From Protonemura montana (taxonomy: Eukaryota > Arthropoda > Insecta > Plecoptera > Nemouridae), in NCBI GenBank assembly GCA_947568835.1, contig OX387602.1, positions 12,327,021 to 12,391,020 of the forward strand: a stretch of 64,000 bases of DNA. The letters run 5' to 3'. A model generated the notes under the pieces. The model searched no databases. It was not told where the DNA came from and was given only the letters and a program-made list of their open reading frames with translations. How positions within the stretch are numbered: the first letter of the stretch is position 1; every line of letters starts with the position of its first letter. The translations under genes and the position numbers were made by a program. Below are positions 36,901 through 48,300 of the stretch, piece after piece.

Positions 36901-37581
36901 TATCAGGCATTTACCAGGCAGTACCATTTTCTGGGATACAATTCAAACAAAGCAGCATTTTCCTATAGCATTTTCGCACAGCTGAAGTAGTACTACTAAT
37001 TTTATTTATTCTATTTCCATCTCTCTCACACCACTGTGTGATATAGTGTGGTCTCTGTCCTGCAAAGAGCTAAGTTTTGCCAATTTGCCCTGGACATAAG
37101 TTTTGCCACAGCATTATGTTGCTACACATTTAAAAAACATGTATGCGCATAAAATTACATAGTAAACACCAAGTTCTATCATAAACAGCATAAAATAAGT
37201 TCAAAGAAATAAAAACATTTCTCAAACTTTTCATTCTCTAACGATTTCTTCCCTCAAAAGGTCGAGCTCGACACGACAGAATCCGTAGTCTCAGTGGATT
37301 GGGAAAACGGTTTCGTCGAGGCTTCTGCCAAAGACAACACCAACGTAACACAAGTCTTCAAAGAGCTACTCGCTCAGGCCAAGGTCAAGTATAACCTGAG
37401 TCCAGCTCTGCGCAAGAGGCGTCGCCAGTCATTACCACGGCACTCCATATCTGAAGGATCTTCGGCAGCGTCTGCAACAGCGACACACTCACCCATCCCC
37501 TCGCCGGCACAATTGCAACACTTGCACCAGATTCAGGAGAGGCACACCGGTAGCAAACGTAACTCGTGCATTATTTCATAA
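33855..37581 (+). CDS. Ras-family small GTPase of the Ras-dva/RASD (Dexras/Rhes) kind, complete
   Basis: The exons are 33855-33949, 35307-35745 and 37261-37581, giving 284 residues. The first two exons join at phase 2 (AG/G) to read HHHTNRSESR without a break, and the last two join at phase 0. An N-terminal basic extension of about 55 residues precedes the G domain: P-loop GSAKVGKS (62-69), switch I with T87, DTSG (109-112), NKVD (168-171) and ASAK (199-202). The C-terminus is Arg- and Ser/Pro-rich with a CIIS box (Cys281), predicting prenylation and membrane anchoring. A113 occupies the Ras Gln61 position and A64 the Gly12 position, so intrinsic GTP hydrolysis should be weak, as in Dexras/Rhes. 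RTVEEMH and the I-L-D-T-S-G strand suggest the Ras-dva/RASD branch; exact orthology needs a tree. The ATG at 33855 is chosen because it opens the frame that splices in phase. Confidence 0.85.
35307..35745 (+). CDS. Ras-like GTPase exon 2 (P-loop to NKVD)
   Basis: The acceptor is TTTCTGTTCGAG ending at 35306 and the donor is GAG/GTAATT at 35746. It holds most of the G domain. The frame stays open upstream to 35185, but that DNA is AT-rich and intron-like, while G+C jumps right at the chosen acceptor. Confidence 0.85.
35746..37260 (+). other. Ras-like gene intron 2 with a tandem 45-bp repeat
   Basis: This 1.5 kb AT-rich intron holds two tandem copies (36703-36790) of a 45-bp unit that recurs at 51034-51075. 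No additional exon is seen. Confidence 0.6.
36703..36790 (+). repeat. Two tandem copies of a 45-bp GC-rich unit
   Basis: Each unit begins GCGTGGA-GAGCCAAGTTTG and ends TGCGGGCTGCGTT-AGG; the copies start at 36703 and 36748. A third, dispersed copy at 51034-51075 (CGTGGAGGAGCC then GGGTTTGCTCTGCGGG) shows that the unit is a genomic repeat. Confidence 0.8.
37261..37581 (+). CDS. Ras-like GTPase exon 3 (SAK motif, basic tail, CAAX)
   Basis: The acceptor is CCCTCAAAAG ending at 37260. The exon opens VELDTTESVVSVDW and has FVEASAKDN (G5). A run RKRRRQSLPRHS follows, with possible basophilic-kinase sites, then a Ser/Ala/His linker and KRNSCIIS before TAA. Confidence 0.87.
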   Translation, partial: VELDTTESVVSVDWENGFVEASAKDNTNVTQVFKELLAQAKVKYNLSPALRKRRRQSLPRHSISEGSSAASATATHSPIPSPAQLQHLHQIQERHTGSKRNSCIIS

Positions 37582-37887
37582 AAGAGAGGGCGCAGTTTCC
37601 TCTACATTCACATCTCCCGATTCAGCTGTTAGATGCGTAATTTTCTGTCGCTGGTATGTTTTCTCATGCATCACGTTTTGCCACTAGACTTACTTTAGAT
37701 AAACAACCGCTTGGGGATTTATAGTTGGTATAAAATATAATTACAATTTACAAGGTTTGCATTGTTAAAGCAATGAAAATCTGGAAGAATTTTATCATAC
37801 TTGAAACATTAACCGGAGAATGTACATACGTTTTAAACAATTTTTATCTTGCTCTACTAGAGCGCGAAAAACTAAGGTGTCTTGCCA

Positions 37888-37893
37888 AATAAA
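37888..37893 (+). terminator. Probable polyadenylation signal of the Ras-like gene
   Basis: AATAAA lies about 310 nt after the stop. A second AATAAA is at 38040-38045. Confidence 0.5.
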
Positions 37894-38389
37894 GTATTCT
37901 GTCAATTGTGCTGGCACAGAACAGATATTGTATCCTCAAGCGGTTTGCAGATATCAACAGCATCTAAATCGATTTATAGTTAAAGAATTTAATCTTTCGT
38001 GCCAGAAATTACCTACTAGTAGCCCGTTTACAGGGTTTGAATAAAATGGCGATATTTGTTTTTTAGAAAAAGTTAATAATTGATATCCGTTCTACAACTT
38101 TTACATAATTTCTTGAGTCAAATTATTATTGGTGATTCAATAGCTCTTAAAAAATCTTCAGTTATGACTTTCTCGTACAAAAGTAACTAGAAATATATCA
38201 CATGAAAAGATAACATGTATGAAACTTTAGATCCGCTCTATGTCAATGTTAATGTTTCCTTAAAAAGTCTCAGCTGAAAGTTAACTTGAAAGAGTCAATT
38301 ATCTAAAATATTATGTCGTATGACAATCGATATTTTTAAGAATACATCTCATTTTCAAAAAAACGTACATTGATTGTGTCATCTGAGCT

Positions 38390-38427
38390 AAGATCAAGGA
38401 TCAATGATCAAGGATCAAGGATTAAGA
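38390..38427 (+). repeat. Short tandem repeat of ATCAAGG-like units
   Basis: GATCAAGGATCAA-type units repeat about four times with small changes. No function is inferred. Confidence 0.75.
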
Positions 38428-39879
38428 ACGACCCATCGTTGTGGTATGAAAAGGAAAACTAAAGATTTTGAGGGAATGGCACCACCCCTTAGACTTCATT
38501 AATGATGATCCACCATTTTGGAGTGCTGCAAGTTTTTATTTGTATTGTGTGTGTGCAATTTTCCGATGAAGAACTACTTTTAGAAGCGTCAAATAAAGTA
38601 GCTAACACAATTTAATTGTGTAATTTTAGATTGAGACGGGGAGCAAAATATAAAAAGCGGGTAAAACATTGTTTATCATGATTCATAACACCTAATTAAA
38701 AGTGTGCATATAATTATGTGGCCATAATTAATATGGGAATTAAAAAACATAAGTCAACTCCAGAAAAATATACGCTTAACCAAATTAAGCTGGTTTTTAA
38801 AATATATATTGTAACAAAATTATGTAATTATACTGTAACTAGTATCCCAATTAAAATTAAGTCTCTGAACTTGTGTATGAATGTGAAAATTGTTTCGTGT
38901 ACCAGGCATTATGCGCATGTGGTAATAAATGTTCTGTATGAAGAGTGACGTAGATAAATGTAATGGATATGTTGTACTCTTATCATTATAAGTGTGAGAC
39001 TTTTGTATAAAGATTGCAACCTTCTCAGTCTTCCCTTAGGTATAGCGTAAAACACCAGAGGGGTGAATCGAGATGTGGTAGTCAATGTCGGTATCCAGGG
39101 TGGCCAACATTTTGGGCGTACCAAACGGCTGGGGTTAATCAAAACTTCAAAAAAGAAAAGGTAGCTTTCCGCGTTAATTCGCGAGAATTAGCGAGAGTGT
39201 AATTTGAAAATGCTCTGAAAGTTCAATTGATTTTGCGAACAATTATGTTGCCTTCAATTAAGCCAAATTAGAGAAAAGCTGAATAATTTGGTTCATACGT
39301 GTGGCGATTGATGTAAAATCTCATTATGTAAATGGCGACCGTATATAAATTAAAATCCTTTGTGTTGTAAATGGCATTAAAATCATAATAAATATATCAT
39401 CGTGAATAGAAATAATTATTTAATGATCTGCTGGCTTTATATATAAATCAGTGTGTTACTGATTTTTTCGTTGTGAGCTGATTTTAAATCTATAACCATG
39501 TGTAACTGGTTTCCAGATAGGTGTGCATGTCTGTTTAACTGTGTAAAATCGAGAGGAGTTTATTAAATCAGTAAAATATACTAACTATAAATTGTATTGA
39601 TATAAACGATAGTTTTGTGTACTTGCACACATCGTTTAAAATAATCCTTACAGACATTGTTATTATTATGATTATGAAATTAATTTACTATCGCCACAAG
39701 AAAAAAACAATATTTATTGTTCGTGAAAACTACAAAAAATATATTTGAAGCACTGTGTGACTATTTTAATGTTAAAAGAGACAAAAAATTAAACGCTTAC
39801 ATTCCCCTAATTAGAATTACTTATTTCTTCACCCTTCGAAAAGTATATCTGTTGAGTTGATAGAAAGCTATCGTTAATG
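38428..39879. other. Intergenic, nothing recognised
   Basis: AT-rich DNA downstream of the Ras-like gene with no supported exon. Confidence 0.5.
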
Positions 39880-40165
39880 CTAAGCAAACGAGAAGCCAAC
39901 ATGTAGTAACAGCAGGTGCCACCCGATGGCGCACGCGGACGTCCATTTGAAAAACCTCTACAACTCAATAATTAAGGCTCAAAATATTTATACATGTATA
40001 TCAATTGCTCAGGTAAGAGCTAATACAAATTATTGCAGGTAATCCAGTCTCAAATGCGACTCAAACGACGGTGACTCCACCTAGAAGAATCCTCTATTTT
40101 TGTAGCTAAATAAGTCATCGCGAAAACAGTTCGACATTAGCGCTATGGTAGTACGATACGCTTAT
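39880..40165 (+). repeat. Dispersed repeat family, copy C
   Basis: It has GTAACAGCAGGTGCCACCCG, ATGGCGCACGCGGACGTCC, the GTGACTCCACCTAG block followed by AATCCTCTATTTTTGT, and GCTATGGTAGTACG at its end. It matches copy A at both ends and copy B in the middle, so it is close to a full-length reference of about 270-290 bp. Confidence 0.65.
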
Positions 40166-43100
40166 TCTTAATTACTTTCAGTAAGAATCTTTACATTGAA
40201 AATCCTACACAAATTGCAATTAGAGGACGATATTTCTGTAACCTTATCTCGCAATCATGAATGAATGGGCAAAAATAACGAGTGCAATATGAAGACAAAG
40301 ACGAATAGCTAAATCCATCGAGCGAGAGAATATTTGCAAAAAATAAATATGTAAATGATATAAGAGAAAATAGAACTCACCAACTCAATTTATTTCAATC
40401 CGCAACGCAAAAAAAACAGCTTTAAGCTCACTGCAAGAAAAAAAAAATTTTTGCTTCCACATTGCTAGAGCGGACGCCTCACTGCGATTACAAGTTTAGC
40501 TTTTGATCGACATAGAAAAGGTCTGGACTGTAATGGTACGTCCGAGAGAATACAAGATTACCGGGATAAGTCCAGGATTATTCCATTAGCTGATCTAATA
40601 ATTACTTTACCGCGGGCGACACAGATTCATCGGGCGATCATGACAGGAATTTCAACAAGAACCGGTAATGTAGGCAAGTTTACGGTCCACCGACAGGTTA
40701 CCAAACATTTGTGTGTAAACAAGCAAATTAACTCCAGCGTGGCATGATAGCACTCTTGGATAAAACTTCCTCTTCATGGCACACGTTTTAAACCATTGGA
40801 CCACGAAGAGAACGCTTTGCATGGTATTCGTTCGTTACCCACCTCTCCAGGTAGGTGCGAGTGGAATCTTAATCCTCTCATCCCTTTAATAAGTAATTAG
40901 AGTATTATAATTAACAATGGACTTGGGAACAACACTTGGCGCTTACATTAAACCTTTTAAGATCGAGGACTTGCAACTAACTATCGAGACAGCTACCCTA
41001 CTAAGTAAACTAATTGCATATTCGTGTGTACGCAGAATCAAAATGCGATCGCAGTTTAATAATATAAAATCAAAATTAGTTTATTTTGAGGAATGTATGG
41101 CTGAAATATGCTTATAAGTTGGTTAAAATAGCGATCTATGCACGTTGTATGAAATCCAACAACAAATCATCGCTTTTTTCAAAGGATGCACAGCTGTCAT
41201 TTCTTTGTTTTATTCAGGGTTTAATGCCATTAGCCTACAAAACGATGTCTTTTACTCCAAAAATACAACGATAAATAAAGTACCTATACTAGCCTCATTC
41301 CACAGGAAAATAACAAGCAATTTATCAGGACTTCTTGGATGATCTCTTATTCACAAATCCCGATATTGTTGCGTTGACACAGATACACTCGAGGCCTGGC
41401 ACAATGCCCAGCACCTCCAAGGTCATGTGATTCATTTGGTACAGCATAAGAGTCAAGTCTGCAGGTCTATTAATCTGAAGAAAGTAACAGTAACATTACA
41501 AAAATTCGTTTTGGCATTGAGGTGGGTAGGTAGAACACAACTAGAATTCAAGGTGTTGTTGATAATAAAACTGTTATTTAGCTCGCCTGCTAATTCAAGG
41601 TTTCAGAATCAAGTCAAGACTGTAAGATATTGATTTCCTTTGGACTGGAGTGTGTTAAGGCGACGAGAACTGCACCTCGCGAACTGATGTTTATCGTGAC
41701 CGTAGCATGCGATCTTCGGCTGTTTCGACCGCGAGCTGGATCGCCACAGCTGCGTCGTAATATGGCAAGAATTTCAGAAAAATATCCAAGTCTTTCCCGA
41801 TAATTAACGACATATAAACAGTAATTATTTACATAGCTAAGTAATTACGCACGCTATGGTTTATCAGCGTGGATGAGGCAGACTTTCAAGCTTCAAGCTT
41901 TCTGACGTAAATTTGCTCGCATGTTTATTTCCTTTTGTTGAAAGAAAATGTTTTATCATACAAAAAAACACGTGCCCGAATCCTGTTTTAACTCATTTCA
42001 ACAAGAAAAAAGCGCCCATGTGAAATATACAGTAAAATATAACAAGATTGAAAAGCGTTGAAGAAAATTTTCTCTTTTTATTAACTGAAAATATTCTTTC
42101 CTGAGTGCATGGCATACATTGAAAAGCATCTATTCCCTTTAGACGGCCGAGTCTAACTCACGAAAAGTAAAAAAACTTGTTCGCTCAAGTCGAGTGATGT
42201 CGAAACGAGAGTGCGAGGAACACAATTCTAATTTTCGGAGGTTGTCAAAACAGGGGTCGTGACTTGCCCCTGAGTGTCGCCCGCGACAGCCGATTGATGC
42301 AATTTCGGCGTGTCGACGTTCGTTCCCCTGAGTTGCATCGGGCGCGCTCTCTCCTTCTGTCTTAGTCTGGCGAACGGGGTACGAACACGCAACCCCGGGG
42401 GCTTGTGATTGACCTAAATCTCTACCTACTCTACTGTAGTATTATTCTGAAAATTGTATCTTAAGGTTAAAACAATTTTAACAAGGAATTTTAATCACGT
42501 TTAAAAATTTGTGATGTTTTTTTTTTGGGGGGTTGAAATAACGCACGTGGAAGAACGTAATGAGAAACTCGATTTTTTTCAAGGCTGTACAAAAAAAACG
42601 ACCGTATAAATTCCTCAATTACGATAAATACCGAATAAATTTCATCCCAATTTCCAAACTGCCAATATGATTTTCATGGTTTCGTAGGTGGTACTACTAC
42701 ATTGTTTTCTGTTGTCGAAAAAAAAGCCTTGGTTCCAATTTGCCGACGAAAAATTATCGCATATCGCATATATAAACCAACATTAACTGTGTACGCCCGA
42801 TAGAAAGTTCTCATAATTGTACGAAACATTTTTGTTCCATCCAATTGTAAACAACACGCATTTCGCCTTTTTAATTCCCATATCGGGGATCAAAACAAAC
42901 CATCGACTAATTAAAAAAATATCCGCAGTCAACTAATGATGAATAATAGGCTGAAGCGCAAAGTAACCAGTGCCGCTTTGCTCGTGCGATCACTTTAATA
43001 GCACAATTAACAGCTATTTTCGCACATTCAACGATGGCTCGGGGTCAATGCTTGATTGTTAGAATTGCTAGCCCCAAACTCACGAGTCAGCTTGCTAAAA

Positions 43101-43600
43101 AGAAAATAATCATTAGTGGATTTGATTCCGAATTTGGAAACGTTTGGCAGGGCGCGTTTTGATTTAAAAAAAAATGTGTACGAATATATTTTTTGGAAGA
43201 AGTAACTGATTGTATTTACAATCATACCATTTTCAAGTGTTTGCAGTTTTCACGAAAACTGACATATGAAGAATGTGCTTCCTTGATGTAGGAGCACTGT
43301 CACCAAATAAAAGCCCTCGAGATGCAAATTCATTCAGAGTGCTTTGATATGAAATCTTCTCTCACGGGCTAGACTATCGTTTTGTTAACTTCTTTAACCT
43401 TCCAGCTTAAAAACTTAGTTAAATCAGTTTAAAATCTACAGAACAGCGCAGGTTTTTGCTAAGCATGCATTCAACATAGCGTCATTGATCTAAAATCCAA
43501 CAAGACCTTAAACTTAACCCTTTTCTATCAATCTCCGAGCACTAAAAGGGAAAACAACTCAGCCTGAGTGTTTATTAGTTCTATAGTTAACATGTGAAGT
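40166..43600. other. Intergenic or 5' flank of the channel gene
   Basis: Mostly AT-rich. A GC-richer part lies at about 42190-42410 and contains a minus-strand tRNA-like SINE head at about 42371-42440. No exon can be supported. Confidence 0.45.
42371..42440 (-). repeat. tRNA-derived SINE head, minus strand
   Basis: On the minus strand GTGTTCGTACCCCGTTCG resembles a B box with the CCCGTTC extension also seen at 25507-25590, and AGTAGGTAGAGATTTAGG upstream resembles an A box. It is less clear than the other three. Confidence 0.4.
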
Positions 43601-43897
43601 GGCTAGTGCAAAAGAACGCCGCATGGCGTCGTGCCCGCTTCAGCGCGCATGGTCTTAGAGGCGCTACGGCGACGCCGACGTCGTCAGCGTCGTCGGCGTC
43701 GGGCTTTGTACCGCAATGAACCAAGACCTAATTCTGCACAAAGCAGGGAGCGACGAGAGGCGAGTATTTTATCAGGCCACGGTTCAGCGTGGGTCCTGCA
43801 GAGTGTTTTCACGAGTGACTTTAAGGACTTTAAGGACCTAGGTAGGTCAACAGAGTATGAGGTCAACAGGTCAGCTGATTACATTGAGCCTTCTAAG
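43600..43897 (+). other. GC-rich block with hairpin and splice donor; possible 5' UTR exon of the channel gene
   Basis: A CpG-rich block ends AAG/GTGAGG at 43897-43898. It contains CGACGCCGACG (43670-43680) and its exact reverse complement CGTCGGCGTCG (43691-43701) around a 10-base loop. In one frame it encodes an Arg-rich run, probably a by-product of the CGN repeats. It lies 1.3 kb before the first recognised channel exon. Upstream ATGs open only short frames in the early part. Confidence 0.4.
43670..43701. promoter_or_regulatory. GC-only 11-bp hairpin
   Basis: Perfect 11-bp arms with a 10-nt loop would form a very stable hairpin in DNA or RNA. If transcribed in a 5' UTR it could hinder scanning ribosomes (inference). 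Confidence 0.5.
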
Positions 43898-45221
43898 GTG
43901 AGGCAGAACCAAAGAAAGCGAAATAAGAAAATCTCACATGCTTTGGCACAATTCTGTTTGTTTATGGTTCGCCATTAGAACACTAGCAAATGCACTTAAT
44001 TACACTGTATGATATAGCTATCACGTCAGTTTCTAGCTATTGCCACTTGAATTAGTCATTACCACGATGCTTTTTTTCATAGTCAATGGCAGTCATTGTC
44101 ACTGAGTTTGAAACATGCTTAGTGCCTTCGACACGACTCGCTTATCATTATTTTCTTTTTTTGTGTATGTGTGTGTGTGAAGTGGAATTGATTTTACATC
44201 CCAAAATAATAAGAACACAATTTGTATGTTACTTGCCATTAAAAACCCTCGATATTTTGTTCGTGCTGTAAGAATATTGTATCCATTTCATAATTACTCT
44301 CGAAGCATCATTCTCTTTTTGTTCCTTGCCACGACAGCTCAACTACTTACTGAAAGTACACCATCAGTTTAATAACACCCACGTATGTAATTTCACGAGC
44401 ATCCAAGAATAAATAGTTTATAACTGAGCAGAACTTCGAAATTACTATTTCACAATAATTCCAAGAGAACACTTGTAACGGTTCGTAGAAATTAAAGAAA
44501 CTGATTCAACATTGCGCTTGCGTTCGAGTCCATTCTTATCTTCACCAAGACCAGCACTAGGACCAGCAATTCTACACCATCCCGAATGCTACCTGCCTGA
44601 TTTGCTCTCTCATTTCCACCTTAGTCAAGACTCACTCCACGCTAATTCCTGGAGAACAGAAGCACCCACGCACAGGAAAAACCTTTTTCCGATTCTGTAA
44701 GCAGGTTTGCTTTCCCTTGCCGTTCGAAATAGAATCTTGACGGAATGAATAGAGCACATCTTTTTTGCCTGCAGTACCACGGAGAAAAGCTTTAATGTAT
44801 ATACCAACGTCTCTATAATACATTTCTTGTGTACCTTCATATTGGGGTAGAATAAACAAAAAGATCTCATTTTCTACATCATGACAGCTTTACCTCTTCT
44901 GCATCCTTTTGACTTTTGTAACGGTAATATCTCAAAAACAGATGGTTAAAATCTAAACAATTTCCAAAACGTAACCTTAGTTTGTGTGCTTGACGAAAAA
45001 GCAAATATCTCAATTCATTTTGACGAAAATAACCCCCTTTAAGCATTCGCAAACCTGTCTGCTTTGATCCACTGTAGGTACTTATTATAATCAGCGACAT
45101 GGCTCATTTAGCGGAAGAGATGATTGAGTTATGCACTCGATTATCCTATACAATGTCTTTGGATTGGTAAGGAGATACCCCTAACTAACGTGTCTTCTCT
45201 GTCTGGTTGTGTGCCTGTCAG

Positions 45222-45301
45222 CTTCTTGTACCTCGCCGAGTGCGCAGGCAAGGAACTCTACGACCTAGAGACGGATTACAATAAGAATATTCCTGCCCCA
45301 G
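45222..45301 (+). CDS. Channel exon 1 of those recognised (mature N-terminus)
   Basis: The acceptor is GCCTGTCAG ending at 45221 and the donor is CAG/GTGAGT. It reads FLYLAECAGKELYDLE to NIPAPG. FLYLAECAG looks like the end of a signal peptide, so a short exon with the start codon must precede. ATGTCTTTGGATTG followed by GTAAGG at 45154-45172 would splice in phase across a 55-base intron but gives too short a leader, so it is only a possibility. Confidence 0.75.
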
Positions 45302-48300
45302 GTGAGTACAAACATTCGTGTTACATTCCCATCGCATTGTTTCGCTCCTTTGGTGCCGGGAAATTATCTAGCTTTGCTGAGGTATGATCAAACAAAGAGA
45401 ATTTTAAAGTACAGTAGTCAGGATATGGTTGGTTTTCTTTATAAGATATAAGTGTGATATAAGATATAATATATAAGATATGTGCCGCTAATTTTTGAAA
45501 AAATGATTTACTCTTTTCTTTGTGAAAAGTCTGGAAATGTGATCTTTTATTTTTCGTGAACACCGCTAAATGGCATCTTCTAATCCATCATCAGAATATC
45601 ATAAAGTAGTCTATAGACTAAAATGAATCTATTTGAAAAGTATCGAGCATCGAGTTTTACGAATGGGAGCTCAAAAAATTTGTCAGGTTTAAGATTATGT
45701 GCATCGTACGTAAAAACTGCACAAATATTTACGGCAGAAATTTAGTCGAAAAGAAAAACAAGCTATTTTACATTAAATTTGCATTTTATAAATATTGAGT
45801 GCCGATGAAACAAAAGAGTTAAATATGTAGGTCACAATAGAAAACCGTTGCTTTATGTCATGCCAGAAATATATTCACTGAGAGTGTCTGATTTTTTTAT
45901 TTATTTTGATGCTAAAATAAAGACCTACAAGCTACGACATTTTAAAAGAAAATATACCTATCCTAGGAGCGTCGTGCGATAAGTAAAATTTAGATTGCCA
46001 TCTAGCATAATGTGTCCTTCTCGTCCAAAGGATTCAGTGCCACTATGCAAATAGAAAAGCCATCATATCGGTAAATGACATAAGCTAAGTACATACAAGC
46101 ACGGTTTAGAAATATTTATTTTTCATATCGTTTCGCAAAATGTCCAATGAATGGTACAAAATAAATCAGTAGAAGGTATCCACCTTCTTTCAATTATAGT
46201 AAACTCCAAGTCAGAGAAAAATATAAGTCTATATTAGAGATGTAAACATAGGTAATAGATATAGATAAAAAAATATGCCACAGGTGATTTGTTCTGTATC
46301 CAAGACCTTTTACCATAAAACCTTTCAGTATCTTCATAAAGCATCTGCTTAAAGATGTAGCAAGCTTACGATTACAACAGGGACATGTGCAAGGTTTCAG
46401 TCGAATAAATTATGTTGAACGTCAGTTTCTGCTTTCAGATAAGAACATTTGGTTTCACGCAAATAAGCGTGCCGTTGGTCTGGTCATAAGAAGTTTCACT
46501 TAGTTTCTGAATAATTTGTGTTACAAATGAACGAATATATTATAGTAGGATACTTCCATTACGAATTTCAGGGAGCAAAGCTAGAACGCGACCCTAATGA
46601 CAATTCACCCTTGGCTGAGGATATACCAAACCATTTTTCTAACACGAGACCAAAAGGAATTTTTAAGTTTCAATGTTCATAAAGCTTTTTTGATCAATAT
46701 TATTCAACTTGGCTATATTGATTATGCACGTATCGCCTTACTAAATGCAATGATAGTGGTTATTGCTACCCGAAACGAAGCCGGCTTTAAGTATCCGAAC
46801 CAGTATCTCATTGTACCGATAGGTATCTAAAAATACATCTACTATATCGATCTTGATCCGCAGCTAATAGCTGACGAAAATATACACAACTCGTCGCTCT
46901 TGAATGAAATTCAGTGGAAGCTAAAATTACTTGCATCATTGCATTGAGTTGCAACTTTATTTAATTATCAGATTCCTGTTCAATTCTTTTTTTCTGGTTG
47001 ATGAACTTCCTTTCATTTAATATACCGCTTGAAAAAGCGTTCCATGCACAATAAATGGAAGAAAACTGAATAAGAAAATAATTCATATCGAAATCACTCT
47101 TTTCAAAATAGATATAAAGCGCAACTACTCATTTTTCCAGTGACAAAAATTAAAACAAAAGCGACAGATTATTTTGACACTGCTAGCTACCCTTGACCAA
47201 AACTCAGTTCAACAACGCAAGTTTAGTTTGTTTTTTCAACAATTTAATGCTAATTGTTTGTACTTATAACTCAAGTGCGCCTTCACGACGGTGAAAACTG
47301 AAAAGCCTACCAAGCAATTTCACATATTTGCATTGCTTGCCACTCTCCTTTGTTGATTTTGTCATTTGCGGGATGAATGTATAATGAAAATGTTAGTAGG
47401 CTGTCTCTCCGAGGATTGGTCTGACAATCTTTGCCTAAACAGCTCCATAATTTCAAACACACACGCACATTTTTTCGTTGTTTTGAGACGAACGTGTATT
47501 TAAATAATACATTATCAAAATATTATAACGTATGACGTCAAACTCTGCCGTAAAGCAAATTTACATGTTAATGATAACCGTGCTAGACACACAAATAGGC
47601 GTTATTTTTCCACAGCGAATATCAAATAAATTCACATCATATTTTTAAATGTATATAAACCTCGTTTCGCCTATTCTGTGATCGCTATCGTTTTAAGCGA
47701 GGAGCTTTGATAATTATTTGGTTAGCGAGATCGACCGAGGGTTGTTTAATTTTAAACAAACTGCAATTCGCTAGCGGGAATTAGATTAAAAAAATGCACC
47801 GGGCATATCTGAGTCCCACAAAATTAGTTAACGTCAACACAGTGACGTTGGGCAAGATTCACGACCACCCAACTAAAATAAAACAGAAAATTAAATGCCA
47901 CTCTGTGATTAAAAATGATTTCATAAAATAAAATTCACTTGCAAATGAAATTGCACTTTTCGCTTAATTAAACGTGTGCAGACATACAGGGCCATGCGTT
48001 CTGTTTATGCACTAGATAGCCTATAACTCATTAAAACAAAAAAATGCACGCATGGCCGTAAATTAACTTGCCCTTTACGACTTTTTTATTTTTTTGAACT
48101 GATTTAACAACTCTAAAATAACTGTCTCCGACATGAAGCGGTGGAAAAAATATTTGTCTACAACAACAAATTTGAAAACACGTACCACATTTTCTTCTCT
48201 ATCAAGTTGGCACTAAACAATAGTACCCACGCCAGACAACCTGTTACCCAGTATCACCGTGCCTGGCACAAATTCACCGTTTTCCATCGCAAACCATCGT

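Noticed and set aside
43631-43978. Arg-rich open frame read as a protein
   Set aside because: The Arg run comes from CGN-type repeats forming a hairpin, and the frame passes straight through a good splice donor. A leader exon is more likely.
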